DNA of 64,000 nucleotides, from contig NW_027248277.1 of assembly GCF_041260155.1 (NCBI RefSeq), forward strand, positions 9,595,675-9,659,674. The letters run 5' to 3'. Positions 39,930-51,961 of this stretch are shown here, piece by piece. Within the stretch, counting starts at the first letter, position 1. Each line of letters starts with the position of its first letter. The notes beneath the pieces were generated by a model, which did no database searches, was not told the origin of the DNA, and saw nothing but the letters and a program-made list of their open reading frames with translations. This stretch comes from Ptychodera flava (lineage: Eukaryota; Hemichordata; Enteropneusta; Ptychoderidae). Made by a program: the position numbers and the translations under genes.

Positions 39930-40424
39930 AGGAAATACTCATGCAATGCAATAAAACTAGAGAAAACGCTCGAGTAACATTAACAAACTTTATTTCCCTC
40001 AGTGTTTAATCTAGTTGACAATGATTGACCGTGAATGCTTTACAGGGAATTTGTATGAAACCTAGTCGATACAGGCAATAGCCGACCAGTCATCTTTCGG
40101 TTTCAAATCGCAGTGAACTCTCCTTAATAAATCATCTTATACAACTAGTTGAAGGACATTTGCGTTTCAACGCAACAATACAATCAGGGACGCATAGTAT
40201 TAAACGCAAAATGCTATCCCTTAAGTGTTGCTAAGCAAGTGATTTTACAGAACACAGATCTTGTACTACTGCAGTCAGTGAGTTTTAAACGCATTGATTT
40301 TAAATGTAATTTACTGGTATTTTGTCAGTTAAATGTATCATTTTCCTAAACTCTTACAATCTGAGGAGTCTCAGGTACGGAGTCGTTCGCCAATCGTCAG
40401 AAGATCAACCATTGCCAATATTGA

Positions 40425-40455
40425 ATGACGTCATCCATAGTACCGTCATAAACAC
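40425..40455 (-). promoter_or_regulatory. Conserved 3' UTR block, gene B copy
   Basis: These 31 bases are identical in all three array members (see 52343-52373 and 63087-63117). They include a palindromic TGACGTCA. Flanking parts are conserved between A and B (GTACGGAGTCGTTCGCCAAT) but drift in C. Confidence 0.6.
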
Positions 40456-40990
40456 GTGTGATTGTCCCAGCAACATGTTATATGAATAAAATATAAAAGT
40501 ATTGAAAGTACAAAATCGAATCATAAAAAGTCACATCAAGTCAAACCATAAATGATAATGATTAAATTGATGAAATTTACAAACGTCATAGGTCTTACGG
40601 TGGTTGTTCTCTCTAATTTGAAAGTTGTCTCTTTATTCGTCTTGCTAATTAGCAAGTTAATTGCATCAAACTGTTAAGTACTTTTGTAAAATTGGAGTTC
40701 TCATAAAGAATACTAGGGAAGTAAAAGTAGGTTTGTCTGTGAAACGGTGTAAGGACCACTTTTTGCGAGGGATTTAATATTCAGGGAATAATATGATGGG
40801 GATTGTTTGCATAAGGTTCAGTGAATAAAGTTGTTAAGTTGGTGAGTTGGTGTTTTGCCTCCTAGGACGTGAATCAATGGCGGATAGACTCAAATATCTC
40901 CTATTTACGGTGGAAGAGATGCTAATGCAAAAGGATCAATATCCGAAAAACTCATTTGATTGCCAAAAGAATTGACCTCCCAAAAACAAA

Positions 40991-41088
40991 ATAGAAATGT
41001 GTATTTTTCGATAAACCTGGAAAACTATAGTTAGAAAATACAGCAAAAACTCCAGTTTTCCGGGTTTATCGAAAAATGCGCATTCTAT
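40991..41088. repeat. ~35-bp imperfect hairpin in the gene B 3' UTR region
   Basis: Left arm 40991-41026 and right arm 41054-41088 are inverted, with few mismatches; the core is TTTTTCGATAAACC with its complement. Confidence 0.6.
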
Positions 41089-41844
41089 TTCGATATGGAT
41101 TGAAGTCCAAGTCATTTATGTTTTCACGATGTGGGGATTACGAGAAAACTTTTAGGTGTTTAAATGATATGATTACGTATACAACTTTTCAATTGAGAGA
41201 GAAAGTGAAATTGTGGAGCAATCGATACTAATGACATGGTGTCCCATTAACTAGATTATCTTCCGTCTTCCAAAGGATAGCTATCACCATATAGAGTTGT
41301 TACCTAAAATTTAGAACATAAATAGTGAAGATAGTTTGCAGCTCTACAAACACACAAATGTTGTGAATGCCAAAACATTTACAACTCTGTCAAACTGCTA
41401 AATAGGCACATTTCTCAATTTCTTATCTACTACAGCAGTTCCAGACGTAATAAATGTGTGAGAAACCCTTCAAAAACAAAAGATTTTCTTGACTTCAGAG
41501 ATTGAAACTTTAGCAACTTTAGTAAATATGCATTCTTAATAACAACCCATACAGTTTTGCGGACATACTACAAGGCCACCATCTCAAAATATCTGTCTCC
41601 TATATTTCTTACAAAATGTAACTTGAACTATGAAAGTAGTTATGCAATCTGTAATACACGATTTTAAAATTCTGCATCGTTTGTTTAAGCGATGTATTCA
41701 TTGCTTCGATAAAGTTTGTGTGCGATGTGTGATAGTTGAGTGTGCGAGCGTGAGTGCTTCATGAACTTTACAACGTGTGGAGAGGTCGCAGTCAGAAAAA
41801 TGTAACAACTTAGCCCGGTTATTGAACCACTCTTTTTTGAGAGT

Positions 41845-41932
41845 GGGGATTTGGCCGAGCGGTTCTGTCTGTTGCTTCTCCGCTAGGTGACTGGATGCCG
41901 TATGTTGTGGGTTCGAACCCAATTGAAGACAC
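41845..41932 (+). repeat. tRNA-derived SINE head
   Basis: Has an A box (TGGCCGAGCGGTT, near 41852) and a B box (GGTTCGAACCC, near 41910) at tRNA-like spacing. The 3' strand cannot pair with the 5' GGGGATT to make an acceptor stem, so this is not a working tRNA gene. Confidence 0.5.
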
Positions 41933-42135
41933 CGTATAAACAATATGTTGACCGCTTATCTGATAATTGCATTGAAGTGGAAGGTCCTTAAAATGGACAG
42001 AACACTTCTTTCAAGACGACTGTGGAGCATGTGATTGCCCCTCCTCGTGAGATACACAGACACAAGTGACAAAAAGTAGAGGATAATAATGACCTTATAA
42101 ACAATTATAGTAGCCAATATATGATTGAGTCTTAC

Positions 42136-42225
42136 CTTTGAATTATTGTTGAAATGGTAAAAAGATAGACGTCAAAATCAACACAACTGCAAACAAACTC
42201 AGTTTCGCTATTTCTGCTCCGCTGT
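42136..42225 (-). CDS. Gene B exon 6: GPI-signal-like tail and stop
   Basis: The acceptor is TTCTAG|AC, the stop TAA is at 42145-42143, and the donor G|GTAAGAC follows base 42136, seven bases after the stop. It encodes DSGAEIAKLSLFAVVLILTS and a few more residues: small residues for attachment, then a hydrophobic run to the end. Coding length (83 nt) and phase equal those of the gene A tail exon. Confidence 0.75.
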
Positions 42226-45200
42226 CTAGAACGCAATTAAAGAAATATGTAAAATTAACACTGGATTCACACACATGGAAATAAACATGGAATGACAAGT
42301 TCTTCTTTAACTATATAACCCCATCCAACATGGACGGTATATGCACGTATCCATCAAGCCATATGCACTCTATTGACTGGAGACTATTTCGTTATCCATC
42401 TGCTTATGCATCTACCCATCCAGACTGCCACCTAACCATCAATCTCCATTCATCTTCGTTATTTTGTGCTTTCCTTTCATGCATTCATCAATCAATCTGC
42501 CCTTTCATCCATCCATCCATCCATCCATCCATCCATCTATTAATTGATCATTCTATTCACCAATCAATTAATAAATTTGTCCACTCAATTGCACTGACAT
42601 CCAATCAGAATCAGCTGAAATAATAAATTTTGAAACCATCAAATCGGTTATAAATAACAGCAAGTTGAGGTATATTTCGTTTGATCCGATTCCCTAAGAG
42701 ATATTGTCAGTGTAAACACCATCATGCTGTATTTTGTAAAAACGTTGTTAATCTGCCTGCTCTCCCTTGTTAAAGACACTAACCTTTACAATCTATGTTG
42801 TCACTGACATCGATGCAATCTGACAGAGGACCTGGTTCTACTTTGAGACATGTCCACTTGTAGGCACTGCAGTCTTCTGCTGACTCGATTTTCACAGCAG
42901 ATGTCATACCAGTGGTAAGTCCTTTATCAGCTGTCCCATCGGCACCGGCAGGTACTTTGTCCGGAGCACCAGTGACGTCAATGGCTTCAGACACCTTGGC
43001 CCCAGTGGCGGACAGGTCGGTGTTGTCCGAGAGGTGCAACTTGTAAGACGTCAAGGCCACCTCAGAAGCTCCGATGTTCAGGAAAGCAGCACTGAAGGTT
43101 AGTGTGGTTGCTGTATCTGTATTCAGCTTATAGGTTGCTGGTCCCGTTATTGAAAATGAACCAGTTTTTAGATCCATGGCTGTAAATTAAAGGAAAGAAA
43201 AGAAACAGATTACATTGTTATAAACGCTCATCAAATTAAGCCAGCTTCTCCGTAACCCATAGTTCCTCAATTATATTGCCTAAAATTGAAATCAATTTCC
43301 CACAGTTAACTTATCTACAAAGTTATAAATGTTTTATATTATTTCTACTCTATTATGGTATATTTACAATTGTTACTTACACAAAGTACAGTCCGTTTTG
43401 CCAGTTATATCAGAACAGCCTGTTGCAGAATTAGAAGCATATTCAACTTTCAGGCAGAGCTTGTTGTAGGCACTGCAGTCAGTTTGTGACTCGATTTTCA
43501 CAGCAGACGACATACCAGTAGTCAGTCCTTTATTAGCGGTGCCATCAGCATTTGCGGGAACTTTGGTTGGGGCATCAGTGACGTCGATGGCGGCAGACTT
43601 TTTGGTTCCACTGTCAGACAAGTCTTCTTTGTCGGACAGATACAACTTGTACGATGTTATTGTTGTCTCTGTTGCGTCAGCGTTGAACAGGCCGGCACTG
43701 AGCGTCAGCGTGGTCGCTTGAACTCGGTTCAGCTTGTACGTTGTCGGGGCTGTCACAGCAATTGTATCCAATTTGAAAACTAACGCTGGAGATGAAAGAC
43801 CATGTTAAGAAAGGGTTATCGATTATTTGAAGCAGAATATTGCGAAAATCGTACGATTTAAGACGTGACATTTATCTATTGTTTTGTGTGAGTATATAAT
43901 ATCTATCAAATATGCCCTTTCCCCTTAGCTCATACATGTGTACGACAGAACATCACTCTTTTTGATAGCGCGTTTATTATAAACAATATAGCGTTATCCT
44001 GTTTTGTAGAGAATATTTAAGGAAATAATTTTAACTTTCACGGAAATGAAGTTTTTGTAATTGTACACCTGCACACTGAGTCAAAATTTATCCCAAGGTT
44101 AAAGGTGAGAAGAACATTTACAAAAGCAATAATGAAATTGCAGCTGCAAAGCAGTTGTAAACCGTCTTCGAGACATGGTGTTCGTTCCCATATTGTTCAA
44201 TATAAAACACAATTTACAGCTCTTGACGTTTTTAGTTAGCCAAGGGTTACATATATGCATAATTAATAAGGTAAAACACTCTTTGATTAAATTTAACGCC
44301 CCAATAAAATGGGTATTCGACCAAGTACCAGATTTGTACCTGTTGAAGTGCTTAGATACGCGAAAGTAGGTCAAACGTTTTCAAAGTCGTTGCAAAAGTT
44401 TCGGAAAAAATTTGGTCACATGCTGGTCCGAGTCGATTTAAACAAAAGCCAAACAGGATAATCGATAATGTGATCACTCAGTCAAAAATCCTCTCCTCAC
44501 TAACGACAGAACTTTGAAATTTGGTATACAGCATGTACGCATTTGGACCTAAATGTATGTGAAATTTTATTTTATTGGTCAAATTTTATGCAAATAAAAA
44601 GATTTTAATGATTGTGTAAATCCAAATTGGTGCAAGGTCATCTGACCAATTGGCGTAGTCAACTGACGATAAATAAGTTACCTGAGTTTTGCTTGTGCTA
44701 TTTTCGAACTTTATCGTTATATCGGTGGTTTGTCGCGAAGTGAATTTAAAGCAGAAGAATAATAAGAGAGTTTTGATATCATTAGTCTGAACATACAGTA
44801 TCTAAAGAGGCAATAAAATAATCAAACCAAAAGAAAGAATTCAATAAAATGAAAAAAAATTGAACACATATATAGTACATATACGTAACTGTAAACCAAA
44901 CAGTAAATAAATAATAAATAAATAAATAAATAAATAAATAAATATATAAATAAATAAAATTTCATTCCCTTCAAATTTTTATTTGGACAGACGTAACCTC
45001 AGATACTTACAGAAACAAACTGATTTTCTTTTAAGAAACCATAAGGCAGGCTGAAAAACGCTGTCAAAGTGACTGGAAGTGTAGCAGAAGAATTGAGGAA
45101 CTGCATGACACAGTTGTTTCAATAACATTGAACCACGATCTGGGATTCTCCCTAATGTAAGTATAATAACAGAATGTGCAGCATTAATAGAATACATCGA

Positions 45201-46128
45201 ACACTTACCATCGCAATTAACAGTAGCATCTATGCATTCAGTGTCGTCATTTGGATCAACCTTTAGGCAGAGTTTCGTGAAGGAAGGGCACTTTGTGCCG
45301 TCAAGAATTTTCACATCAGCTTGACATCTTTCGCCAAGCCATTACCATCTGAACCATCGGCACTGCCGGGTACTTTTGCCGGAGCTCCGGTCGTATCTAT
45401 CAGGTCAGATTCTGTGGAGCTACCGTCGGAAAAGTAAACCTTAATTGAGTTGAGATTTTCTTCTGTGTCATCACCGTTTACCAAACCGACCTTGAATTCT
45501 ATCGATGTATCTTGGTGCCGGTTAAAGGTGATCGATCCGGTGGGTTTAGTAATTTCAAAGCTTCCGTCTACAATGCTAATCGCTGAAGCAAAGAAGGATT
45601 GATTTCGACCAGAAGTGAGTCCCAGATAGAGCATATTGTACTTGTATGCACAAAAGAAGCAATGCTTGTAGCGATTCACATTTTTAAATGGAAAATGTGA
45701 CAAATATTAAATTGTCTACAGAAATAATAAATTTGCCTGATGGTATCATTCATTACAGCTACTCTCTCCAAAAATGTACACACTAGATGAAAGCACATTT
45801 TGGAAAAAATATTTGATTTATCACACTTTTAAGGCTATGGCCGGTCTACTCTTTGTAGGACTTATTCGAAACTGTAAAAGAAATAACGTTTTCTCTCTTA
45901 TTGTCTCAACAATTTTCACTACCTTAAAAAACAGAATGGTAGTCGTTTTGAGTTTAAACTGTATTTATATTAAGATGAAGTAGAAATAGAAAAACCTTGT
46001 AGTACAGGTAATCTGGAAAGTTCCATTTTCGAAAAAAGCTCGTTATCTTAGTATATTGATACTTACCACCTCCATAAACTGAATACACGGACGCTGAGAA
46101 TAATCAATACGGCTGCAAATGCCTCCAT
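42143..46128 (-). CDS. Gene B: paralog of gene A with the same exon plan, two single-base frame breaks
   Basis: Coding exons in order are 46128-46067, 45582-45209, 43785-43381, 43179-42784 and 42225-42143: signal peptide, three domains, and GPI-type tail. Splice sites are good throughout and the last three exons are in frame (phase 1). Two breaks are visible. The signal-peptide exon ends in phase 2, one base too many for the phase-1 domain exon. Domain exon 1 is 374 nt, one base short of a multiple of three, near base 45312. They would cancel in total length, but read as given the frame hits a stop at the start of domain 1. The gene is either a recently broken paralog or an intact one with two assembly indels; its intact promoter, splice sites and later domains favour recent function. 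Confidence 0.65.
42507..42539. repeat. (ATCC)n microsatellite
   Basis: About eight units in the gene B last coding intron. Confidence 0.85.
42784..43179 (-). CDS. Gene B exon 5: domain 3
   Basis: This exon is 396 nt (132 codons), phase 1-1, with acceptor TTTACAG|CC and donor G|GTTAGT. Landmarks are GSFSITGPATYKLNTD, LHLSDNTDLSATGAK, IDVTGAPDKVPAGADG, GLTTGMTSAVKIES, and the Cys pair DCSAYKWTC with two closing Cys. The Arg of the otherwise near-universal LNR/FNR motif is replaced (LNT). The frame is intact. Confidence 0.8.
43381..43785 (-). CDS. Gene B exon 4: domain 2
   Basis: This exon is 405 nt (135 codons), phase 1-1, with acceptor CTCCAG|CG and donor T|GTAAGT. Landmarks are TIAVTAPTTYKLNRV, LYLSDKEDLSDSG, IDVTDAPTKVPANADG, a GLTTGMSSAVKIES stretch, and the Cys pair DCSAYNKLC followed by two closing Cys (SATGCSDITGKTDC). 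The frame is open and intact. Confidence 0.8.
44908..44957. repeat. (AAAT)n microsatellite
   Basis: Interrupted TAAA units in the intron between gene B domains 1 and 2. Confidence 0.85.
45209..45582 (-). CDS. Gene B exon 3: domain 1 (one-base deletion)
   Basis: Acceptor GCTTCAG|CG, donor G|GTAAGT. It encodes a domain 1 like that of gene A: SFEITKPTG, FNRHQDT, VYFSDG, APAKVPGSADG, then the frame shifts near 45312 and resumes as ADVKILDGTKCPSFTKLC and the closing Cys pair. The exon is 374 nt while every other domain exon here is a multiple of three, so one base is missing, most likely in the Lys codon before ADVKI. Confidence 0.65.
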
Positions 46129-46148
46129 GTTCCCGCAGTATCTCGTCT
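46067..46148 (-). CDS. Gene B exon 2: start codon and signal peptide (frame break)
   Basis: The acceptor is TTTACAG before 46148, the ATG is at 46128-46126, and the donor is G|GTAAGT after 46067. The frame from the ATG gives a Met-Glu-Ala-Phe start and a hydrophobic core (AAVLIILSV) like a signal peptide. The exon then ends in phase 2, whereas the next exon needs phase 1. In the +1 frame the exon's end reads VYSVYGG, a sensible signal-peptide end that splices in phase 1, so the break probably lies around 46085-46095. Confidence 0.6.
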
Positions 46149-46364
46149 CTGTAAATGAAGAATGACATCACGTGATCAACAATATCAGCAATTTAGTTAG
46201 AAAATCCTTAATAAACTAAGTGCCAGATATTAAGCTTCGTAGATTGTTAAGATAGTAACCCACTGCTGTTTAAATCGCAGAATGGTCTTCAATTTTGGTT
46301 TTGCTAATATCTTTGAAGGGGTATGACGGGAAAGATACTACTCCTACATGAAGGAAGAATGCAC

Positions 46365-46700
46365 CTCGGGACAGATATTCGAACTCTAACTTTTACAATT
46401 CTTTCTGATCTACCACTTATGGGGCTCATCTTAAAGCTCTTGGCATAAAAAAACTTTCACCGTCTTGGTTTTTCGAAAATCGAAAACGAAAATGTTACGC
46501 TTCCCCATAGAGTTAACAGAGGGATGCGGCCATTTTGAATTTCAAAACTCCGTATATCTTGGGTTATTTGTTTTAGTATAAAATTTGAAGGGTGACCCCA
46601 TAATTTTATTTTTGATTTTGAAAGAGAATGGTTCAAATATTCATCAAGGAAAGTTTGAGCAAAGGTTTAAGTCTTTCACTTTCGAGGCGCATACTTCCTT
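46365..46700. repeat. Dispersed AT-rich repeat family, best-preserved copy
   Basis: Runs from GGGACAGATATTCGAACTC through CCCATAGAGTTAACAGAGG to TCACTTTCGAGGCGCATAC. Related pieces occur at 47690-47880 and 58675-58800. It lies upstream of gene B exon 2, in its 5' UTR intron. Confidence 0.5.
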
Positions 46701-48387
46701 AAATATTACTATTTACAGAATGTTGATTTCACACGCCAACATTTGTGACAGTGCATTGCTCAGACTTTACTAACGTTATAATTTTTGATTGCGTGATATG
46801 TGTCACAAATTTCCCATTTGAAAAGTAAGTGTGTCGTTCAGGAAATATTTCAGCATTATGCAATGCAAATGTAGCTAGTTGCCAATACAGCAGGTCTACT
46901 AACAATATATCAATTCACCGTGATCGATATCGTCATTACACTTCCATATAATATGATATAACACTATGCTGAGCAAATAAGCTCGCACATCTGTGAAATT
47001 TCACTAAAGTGACAGTTCACTGTTCATAGTAGATAGGTTTGGAATGAAAATATTTTTAAGATACTCCACAGAGGTGACGCTTTGACACAAGACGGCTGCA
47101 AGCGCACACGGCTGGATGCTATCGAACGGTGTGATATGCTTTATTCCACACGACAAATACACACGCTTTTTAATCCATTTTCAATTTTGTCAGTTGATTT
47201 AGTAGCAACTATAACGCTATTGCTTGCAATTTTGCTCCAAGTAAAACTTTTGAAGCTAGGCCGTGACGTTCGATGACGTAATCATAAGAATCTTTGGATT
47301 ACAATCGAACAGGTGATCGCTGATGCATTTGACGTGCGCTCCTTTCAATCTGTCCTCAGGGCCGCCGCTCAAGAGATATTCACAAATTTTGTAGGTCCCA
47401 GGAAACGAATTACCTACGCCGATATTTGAAATTCAGAATGGCCACACACTTTGTGTTAATTCTATAGGTGGGGATACCTGGGCATTTAAAACTAAGTCGA
47501 TGACAATTTTTATAATGGCGGCGCCATGCCGTCAATAATTTTATTCTTATCGTTCTGTACTGAAGCATGCGTATCAGCGAGCCGCTTGCAGCCGCCTTTG
47601 GCGCTCACTGCGCGAGCTGTAAGTAAAGGTTAACTGATCTGTCATTTTTGGACTAAATATGTTATCAGGATACCGAAAAGCGCGGCCTCGTAACTACAAT
47701 TTAAGATCATAAAATATAGAAAATAACTTCTGGTAGAACGCTCCTCGGTTTAGCAAAAGAAATTGTCACCGTCTAAGTTTTAAATCCCAAAGGTATTTCC
47801 CCAGAGAGTGTGCCACTTGGAATTCAAATATCGGTAAATTTTAGGTAATTTTTCTCTCTTGTACCTTCAAAATTTAAATACCTTCTAAGCGGCGGCCTCT
47901 GAGAGAGATTGAATGGAGTGTGCCTGTATGATATATTTTCCTGGCGGATGCGTATGTTGAAGTAAAGCCGTCGAACAAAACAAAGCAATTACAGATTGGC
48001 TTGGTAACATTCTGTTATGATTGTTCAGAGAAATAAGTTTAGAAAATAATTTAAATCTAACTTGTGACTTGCAAGGCACTTCCTGATGTCTCAATTTACT
48101 AACGTATAGGGTTAGCGGTAAATATGTCAGTGCTTTACTATACCCCTCAGATTTAAGTAGCAGTGTGGAATAGAAATTGCTACTATGCTAAATTTCCGAG
48201 GACCTAGCTCCGTCCTACTATATATTTTTCGTGCGAAAGTCGTTAGTGCGTTTGAGCTACATAAATACTTGTCCATTACCAATACCACGTGCTTTATATC
48301 GGATGACGCTCAGAGCTAACAACGAAAACAAAAAATACTTTAAACGAGGTTCTCCACAGAAAAACCAGTGAAAAAAGAGAGACTTAC

Positions 48388-48432
48388 CGTGCTCCGTGGA
48401 TTCTGTTTGGTCTAAGTCCACTTCACACTAAC
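48388..48432 (-). other. Gene B 5' UTR exon (exon 1)
   Basis: The donor CACG|GTAAGT follows base 48388. The start is inferred about 30 bases downstream of the TATA box. It contains a TTAGACCAAACA stretch matching the gene A leader (TAGACTAGAACA). The intron to exon 2 is about 2.2 kb, against 0.3 kb in gene A. Confidence 0.6.
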
Positions 48433-48455
48433 TTAAAGCCAAGTGTGCCACATGT

Positions 48456-48463
48456 CTTATATA
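48456..48463 (-). promoter_or_regulatory. Gene B TATA box (TATATAAG) with upstream octamer and CCAAT
   Basis: The minus strand reads ACAATATATAAGAC, as in gene A. An octamer ATGCAAAT (minus strand, 48492-48485) lies just upstream and a CCAAT motif lies at 48541-48537. The octamer is a known POU-factor site; its use here is inference. Confidence 0.6.
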
Positions 48464-49264
48464 TTGTCTAATGTCATGAGTAGCATTTGCATAAAGAGTT
48501 GAAGAAGTGGGCGAGGCCAAATCGACAATTCATACGATTGGATACTACCCCTTTCACATTTTTTGACTATACCTGCCCATATTTACGGCCATATTTAATC
48601 TGCCAAGAACACTGTCACACGGAGCGCTTTATCTAGAATTAAATTTCAAGAAGATCTGGCGCCAGATATGTAGTGTAATACGGAATGTAGAACACCCGTC
48701 AGTATTTAAGAGTTATGCTTCTAATATTTTCTTTATCCTTATCTGCTCTGTCTTTATTGCATACTACTTTTTTCCTGATGATGGACGAATTTGCCAGCCG
48801 GCAAACGTTACCTGAAACCCTTTTTATGCATTACCATTATTAAATCTTTTTAGACGTTTACAGGTGCAGACCATGCACCTTTTAAAACGCTCTGCTCTCC
48901 AATAATTTACCTGTACCATAGATTCATGTCTAATTTTGTAATTTTAGTCGGCGCTCAGCATTTGCGTAGAATGGTACAGTGAAAAAAAGTTGATTTATTG
49001 TTTGTTTACCTTTAGAACCACCCAGCCATTGATAAAGGATTCATTGTTGCATTTCACCGTTGTTGTCGAGGGCAAACTTCCTGTTGAGAGTTACATAGGC
49101 TAGCTGTAACTTCCTCTCGAGGCAGCTCTACTTTGCAAACCGCTTGAATACAATGTGTAAGCAGTGCCCGCCCAGGCCAGATACTGGACTAAAGAGATGA
49201 CGGTAGAAGTAGCGACGTCAATGGAAAATTGAGAGGGGCTAATGGCTGTGTGGGGATAGGTATA

Positions 49265-50432
49265 AGGGAGCCGTCATTATTTACGGCCTGGGGGGTCGGA
49301 AGAATGTGAGGGGTCACTCAAAACATTGAAAACATCAGGGGGTACTCAAAATGTGGAGAGGAAGTAGATGGGGGTTACTCAATTTTTTGTGCGAAATAAA
49401 TTGAAACGACTCTCAGATTACACCATTGCATACATCATTTTCTTAAAATTTTCGATTCTCGTGCTCTCCCATCTTGGGATGTTCTAACAGTTTTACTAGT
49501 GGAAAAGACAAATTGAAAACACCCTCTCAAATTGCACCAAACTGTAACATAACACACATCAATTTCTCAAAATTTTCACAGGATCTTGGACAAAACTGAA
49601 CTGTTATGAATTCATCTTTCATTTTCACAGAAATTTATTTTAATTGACCTCAGTTCAATAACCATTTCGACAACTTACCATATTGTATTCAGGTTTTTTC
49701 ATTAGAAGCTGGTAGCAGGAGAAATGACACAAGAAGGTCACAGATTTTCCATTCTCGATATTCTTTGGTCCTCAATCTCTGGCAAACTGAGAACTGTTTT
49801 CACAAAATGTACTGTCATTGTTTGGTTGTTGAATTTTGTGGCTTAAACACTGATCATGCAAAAAATGTAATAAAAATATCAGTGCTCAATGCTATTTTCA
49901 AACAGTATTACCGAGTGTAAAATCAATCCGAACACCTCTCCGATTGCTACCATTACACACATCAATTTCTCAAAATTTTCAATGCAAGATAGGAGACAGC
50001 GCCCTCTGACACTTTCCCTCTCAGCCTCTCGCGTGTTCTCCCATTGTGCTTTGAAATTCTGTCCATGCTGTCAGTTACCTTAGTGAAAACCCTGTCATGA
50101 TACCTTTCCAAATATCAATACTATACGGTTGGATACTGGTTATATCATGAGCTTTTATATCTGTATTTTGTTGTCCCTCTTTGAGATAACCAATGATAAT
50201 CTAGTAGGGTACATCAGGATTTGAAAAGGTCTAACTATTGCTGTATTTTTGTAAATTGTACAAGTATATGTATTGGTATTTAACTTTTGCAAGTGGGGGG
50301 GGTCAGTCAAAATTAGAGAGGGGGTACTTAAATTCATCATGTTGGCAGGGGGTTTTACCCGAAATTTCTGAGTTTCCGATGAAATTTAAATTCCTCCGCC
50401 GCCCCCACGGCTTTAAATAATGACTGTTCCCT
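49265..50432. mobile_element. ~1.17-kb element with short terminal inverted repeats
   Basis: The left end reads AGGGAGCCGTCATTATTTACGGCC and the right end, reverse-complemented, AGGGAACAGTCATTATTTAAAGCC. Inside are at least three copies of a stretch containing CACACATCAATTTCTCAAAA (near 49430, 49560 and 49960). There is no coding frame. A partial relative lies at 3640-3740. Confidence 0.5.
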
Positions 50433-51003
50433 AAAAGAGGATAGTGGCCTAACTGCTTCTTAACGAAAACTGTCTTTCAGTAAATCGTTCAAAGACTATC
50501 GTAGTTACCATAGATCGTTAGATTATATTAGGAGACACTCAGAGAGAAGAAATCAAGATACATGTACATATGTCATCCACATAGCGCCGCCAACGATTTA
50601 TGAAACATTTGAGGAGGTTACATGGTGTCACCGCTTTGAAGAAAGAGTTTGAGTTAAATATGGTTTAATACAAAAGCGGTAGGCGGCCATACAATTACTA
50701 GACTTTCTTGGGGGTTTTATCTACGAGAAATCTATGATTCGACAAAAAGACGAAAATGCTGGATATTCAAATTGACTCAATTTATTCTGCTATCAAAGTT
50801 AAAATCAGAAGATCTGCAATATTTATGTGAGACGATTTTGATAGCGCATGATGAGAAAATGAAGCAGAGGGACAGAGTAACACAGAAACATTGCCCTGGT
50901 ACATCACCATACAGCAGTATTTCTCAGGGCATTTTTACTTATTTTATACTTGCCCTTTCTATGATAAACAGCTTTCTTGAGTAGGAAAGATTATGCTTAC
51001 TAT

Positions 51004-51046
51004 GAGAGAGAGAGAGCTATGAGAGAGAGAGAGAGAGAGAGAGAGT
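51004..51046. repeat. (GA)n microsatellite
   Basis: Short GA run broken by GCTAT, downstream of the gene A polyA signal. Confidence 0.9.
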
Positions 51047-51352
51047 ATTGAAAAGCCTTAAAACTTAGAAGCGGAGTCATGTTTCTTTTTAACATGAATG
51101 ATTTCTATTTGTTCGTTCATTGAAACAAGCTCTACCTAATTGCAGTGATTTTTTTCGGCCTCACTCTCATCAAATATTTTCGTTCATCTGTCTGTCTGTC
51201 TATCTCTCTGCCTATCTGACTGTCTGTTTGTCTCTCAACTACTTTGTCTTCCTTTGCGCAATACGATATTCAAGGAATTCAATAAAAGCAAAGGAAACAC
51301 AGCAGTCAGATTTAATAAGGAAATCTTTTATTTTCTGTTTGATTTTGAATGC

Positions 51353-51961
51353 TAAAGGGGAAGTTCACAAGGATAATTTTTACATATGTGCTAGCTTTGT
51401 GGTCACTTACCCCAGAAAAGCTATTTCGCCATTTATAAATCGAAAGATTTTTTACGAAAACCGATAGAAATGTTACACGAAGTTGCCCATGTAATTTGAA
51501 TAATGGGAAAAAGCGCCAAGCTTGGAGCTTGCATAATGTCATGTGGAAGGGACCATTTTCCCATGGGTATGGCATTGTCCACTCAACCCATGCTTAAACC
51601 AGTCTGTGCGTATTTACATAACTTTTGTTTATACTGAGTATCCTTGCGTAAATGATTATTTACTTATAATAAACTGTCCACTGTCAGATTGTGTGTTGCT
51701 GTTTACTACTGTGTTACTGTGATTGGACAATGTGGGGGCCATACCCGTCCGGAGATGGTCCCTTCCATATCACATTATGCAAGCTCCAAGCTTGGAGCTT
51801 TTTTCCCATGATTCAAATTACATGGGCAACTTCCTGTACTAGTTTTATCGTTTTTTGTAAAAAATCTTGCGAGTTATAAAGGGTGAAAATAGTTTTTCCT
51901 GGGTAAATGACCACAGAGCTACCACATATGTAAAAATCATCCTTGGTGAACTTCCCCTTTA
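51353..51961. mobile_element. ~0.6-kb foldback MITE inserted in the gene A 3' UTR
   Basis: The left end AAGGGGAAGTTCAC and right end GTGAACTTCCCCTT are inverted, flanked by TA on both sides. The arms stay similar for about 230 bases each (for example GCTCCAAGCTTGGAGCTT on both sides). The matching 3' UTR regions of genes B and C lack it, so it inserted after the gene duplications. There is no transposase frame inside. Confidence 0.65.

Larger units (their letters stand above)
39989..41303 (-). other. Gene B 3' UTR exon and polyadenylation region
   Basis: The acceptor AATTTTAG before base 41303 opens an exon beginning GTAACAACTCTA, homologous to the gene A UTR exon. An AATAAA signal lies on the minus strand at 39994-39989. 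The exon contains a 35-bp near-perfect hairpin (40991-41088) and the conserved 31-base block (40425-40455). Extent is inferred from homology and the polyA signal. Confidence 0.5.

Noticed and set aside
41845..41932. Possible tRNA-Leu/Ser gene
   Set aside because: A and B boxes are present, but the acceptor stem does not pair and no terminator follows; a SINE head explains it better.
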